22,925 bases of DNA from IMG/VR virus record IMGVR_UViG_3300020391_000019, positions 1-22,925 of that record; one strand, 5' to 3'. Below the pieces are notes generated by a model. It searched no databases and had not been told where the DNA came from. It saw only the letters and a program-made list of their open reading frames with translations. Positions within the stretch are counted from its first letter, which is position 1; every line of letters begins with the position of its first letter. Both the position numbers and the translations under genes were made by a program. The stretch is from a virus. Shown here piece after piece: positions 22,554 through 22,925 of the stretch.

Positions 22554-22766
22554 TTACATTTCTTCCATATATTCACTAGCTTTTTCAAACAATGCCTTAA
22601 GTATATTCATCATATCTTCCATGTGATCTTTTTCACCTGCGTTAAATACTTGCTCTAAATATTCTTTCATATCTTCTTTTACAGTGTCTGTGTTCTTGTA
22701 CTTTATTTCTTCTTCTTTTACAAGCTTGTTTTCTGTTAAATATTTTTTTAAATTGAAATCTTTCAT
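22554..22766 (-). CDS. Tagged small helical protein of unknown function
   Basis: This 70-aa protein starts with MKDFNLKKYLTENKLVKEEE, where LTE/N fits the protease rule. The rest is helical and acidic, with DTVKEDMKEYLEQVFNAGEK and then a second helix (MEDMMNILKALFEKASEYME). No family is recognised. It is the first complete gene of the right-hand cluster, 9 bases after the stop of the partial gene. The upstream region is A/T-rich with no Shine-Dalgarno sequence. Confidence 0.6.
   Translation of the reverse strand: MKDFNLKKYLTENKLVKEEEIKYKNTDTVKEDMKEYLEQVFNAGEKDHMEDMMNILKALFEKASEYMEEM
22710..22766 (-). repeat. Shared leader-coding repeat, copy 4 (MKDFNLKKYLTENKLVKEE)
   Basis: Fourth copy of the leader, with LTE in place of LAE. 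After the leader the protein has no resemblance to the other tagged ones. Confidence 0.75.
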
Positions 22767-22775
22767 TTTTCTATT

Positions 22776-22925
22776 TTATATATAAACAAAATATACTTCT
22801 ACACCATCAATTTTTTTAACTTTTGATATGTTTTTTAGAGTACCATAATCTAAACCTAATTCTTCTTCATTGGGCTTTAAAAAGGACATGATAATATCGT
22901 ATCCATCTGGATGTTGTGTTTGAAT
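22776..22925 (-). CDS. Partial CDS, C-terminal 49 residues only
   Basis: An open frame enters from the right edge and ends at a TAA (22776-22778). It reads IQTQHPDGYDIIMSFLKPNE, continues through EELGLDYGTLKNISKVKKID, and ends GVEVYFVYI. The start lies beyond the window. Composition and the close spacing (9 bases) to the next gene support it. I cannot say whether it carries the shared leader, though its size class and neighbours make that plausible. Confidence 0.6.
   Translation of the reverse strand: MQTQHPDGYDIIMSFLKPNEEELGLDYGTLKNISKVKKIDGVEVYFVYI

Noticed and set aside
1-22925. tRNA genes, CRISPR arrays, insertion sequences or integrase/attachment sites
   Set aside because: I looked on both strands and saw no cloverleaf-like element, no regularly spaced direct repeats, and no transposase or integrase motif.

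Overview
The window looks like one end-to-end stretch of the virion-assembly region of a T4-like myovirus with a very AT-rich genome. Every gene I can support lies on the minus strand, so transcription runs from high to low coordinates. The T4-type set is clear: large terminase (gp17), portal (gp20), prohead protease (gp21), core scaffold (gp22), major capsid protein (gp23), then neck or tail-completion proteins resembling gp13, gp14 and gp15, and a long fibre-like protein that runs off the left edge. Most starts have no Shine-Dalgarno sequence and lie in A-rich leaders. One membrane protein has a signal peptide ending in HSQ, a style common in Bacteroidota. A marine flavobacterial-type host is therefore my best inference, but it is not proven.

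Layout in transcription order. (1) 22925-21010: a run of small, charged proteins, three of which share one N-terminal tag, followed by a 331-aa acidic coiled-coil protein; the run is closed by a strong terminator at 20920-20955. (2) 20889-17468: an accessory block with a 51-aa ORF, a COG2509-like FAD enzyme, a DUF6884-like protein, two small unknowns, a NadR/AAA_28-like P-loop kinase and a small helical protein. (3) 17457-16713: two overlapping membrane/coiled-coil genes that look like a lysis (spanin-like) pair. (4) 16712-5812: the head module, in the order terminase, portal, three uncharacterised proteins, protease, a tagged protein, scaffold and capsid, ending in a rho-independent terminator at 5753-5783. 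(5) 5715-1: a small beta-rich protein, gp13-, gp14- and gp15-like proteins, and a repeat-rich fibre-like protein.

The genes work together as a packaging and head-assembly programme. gp20 forms the portal, gp22 and probably the tagged proteins form the core, gp23 forms the shell, gp21 digests the core and trims the shell, gp17 fills it, and gp13/14/15 join head to tail. The order differs from T4: genes 13-15 follow 23 instead of preceding 17, and no gene for gp16, gp18 or gp19 is seen here.

The most interesting signals are a recurring N-terminal leader (consensus MxxFNLKKYLAENKLLKE) fused to unrelated small proteins, which I propose is a capsid-targeting and protease-cleaved tag. Two others are a shared C-terminal 'KLAG' tail on the scaffold and the 331-aa protein, and a repeated ATATTTATAA element just upstream of many genes.
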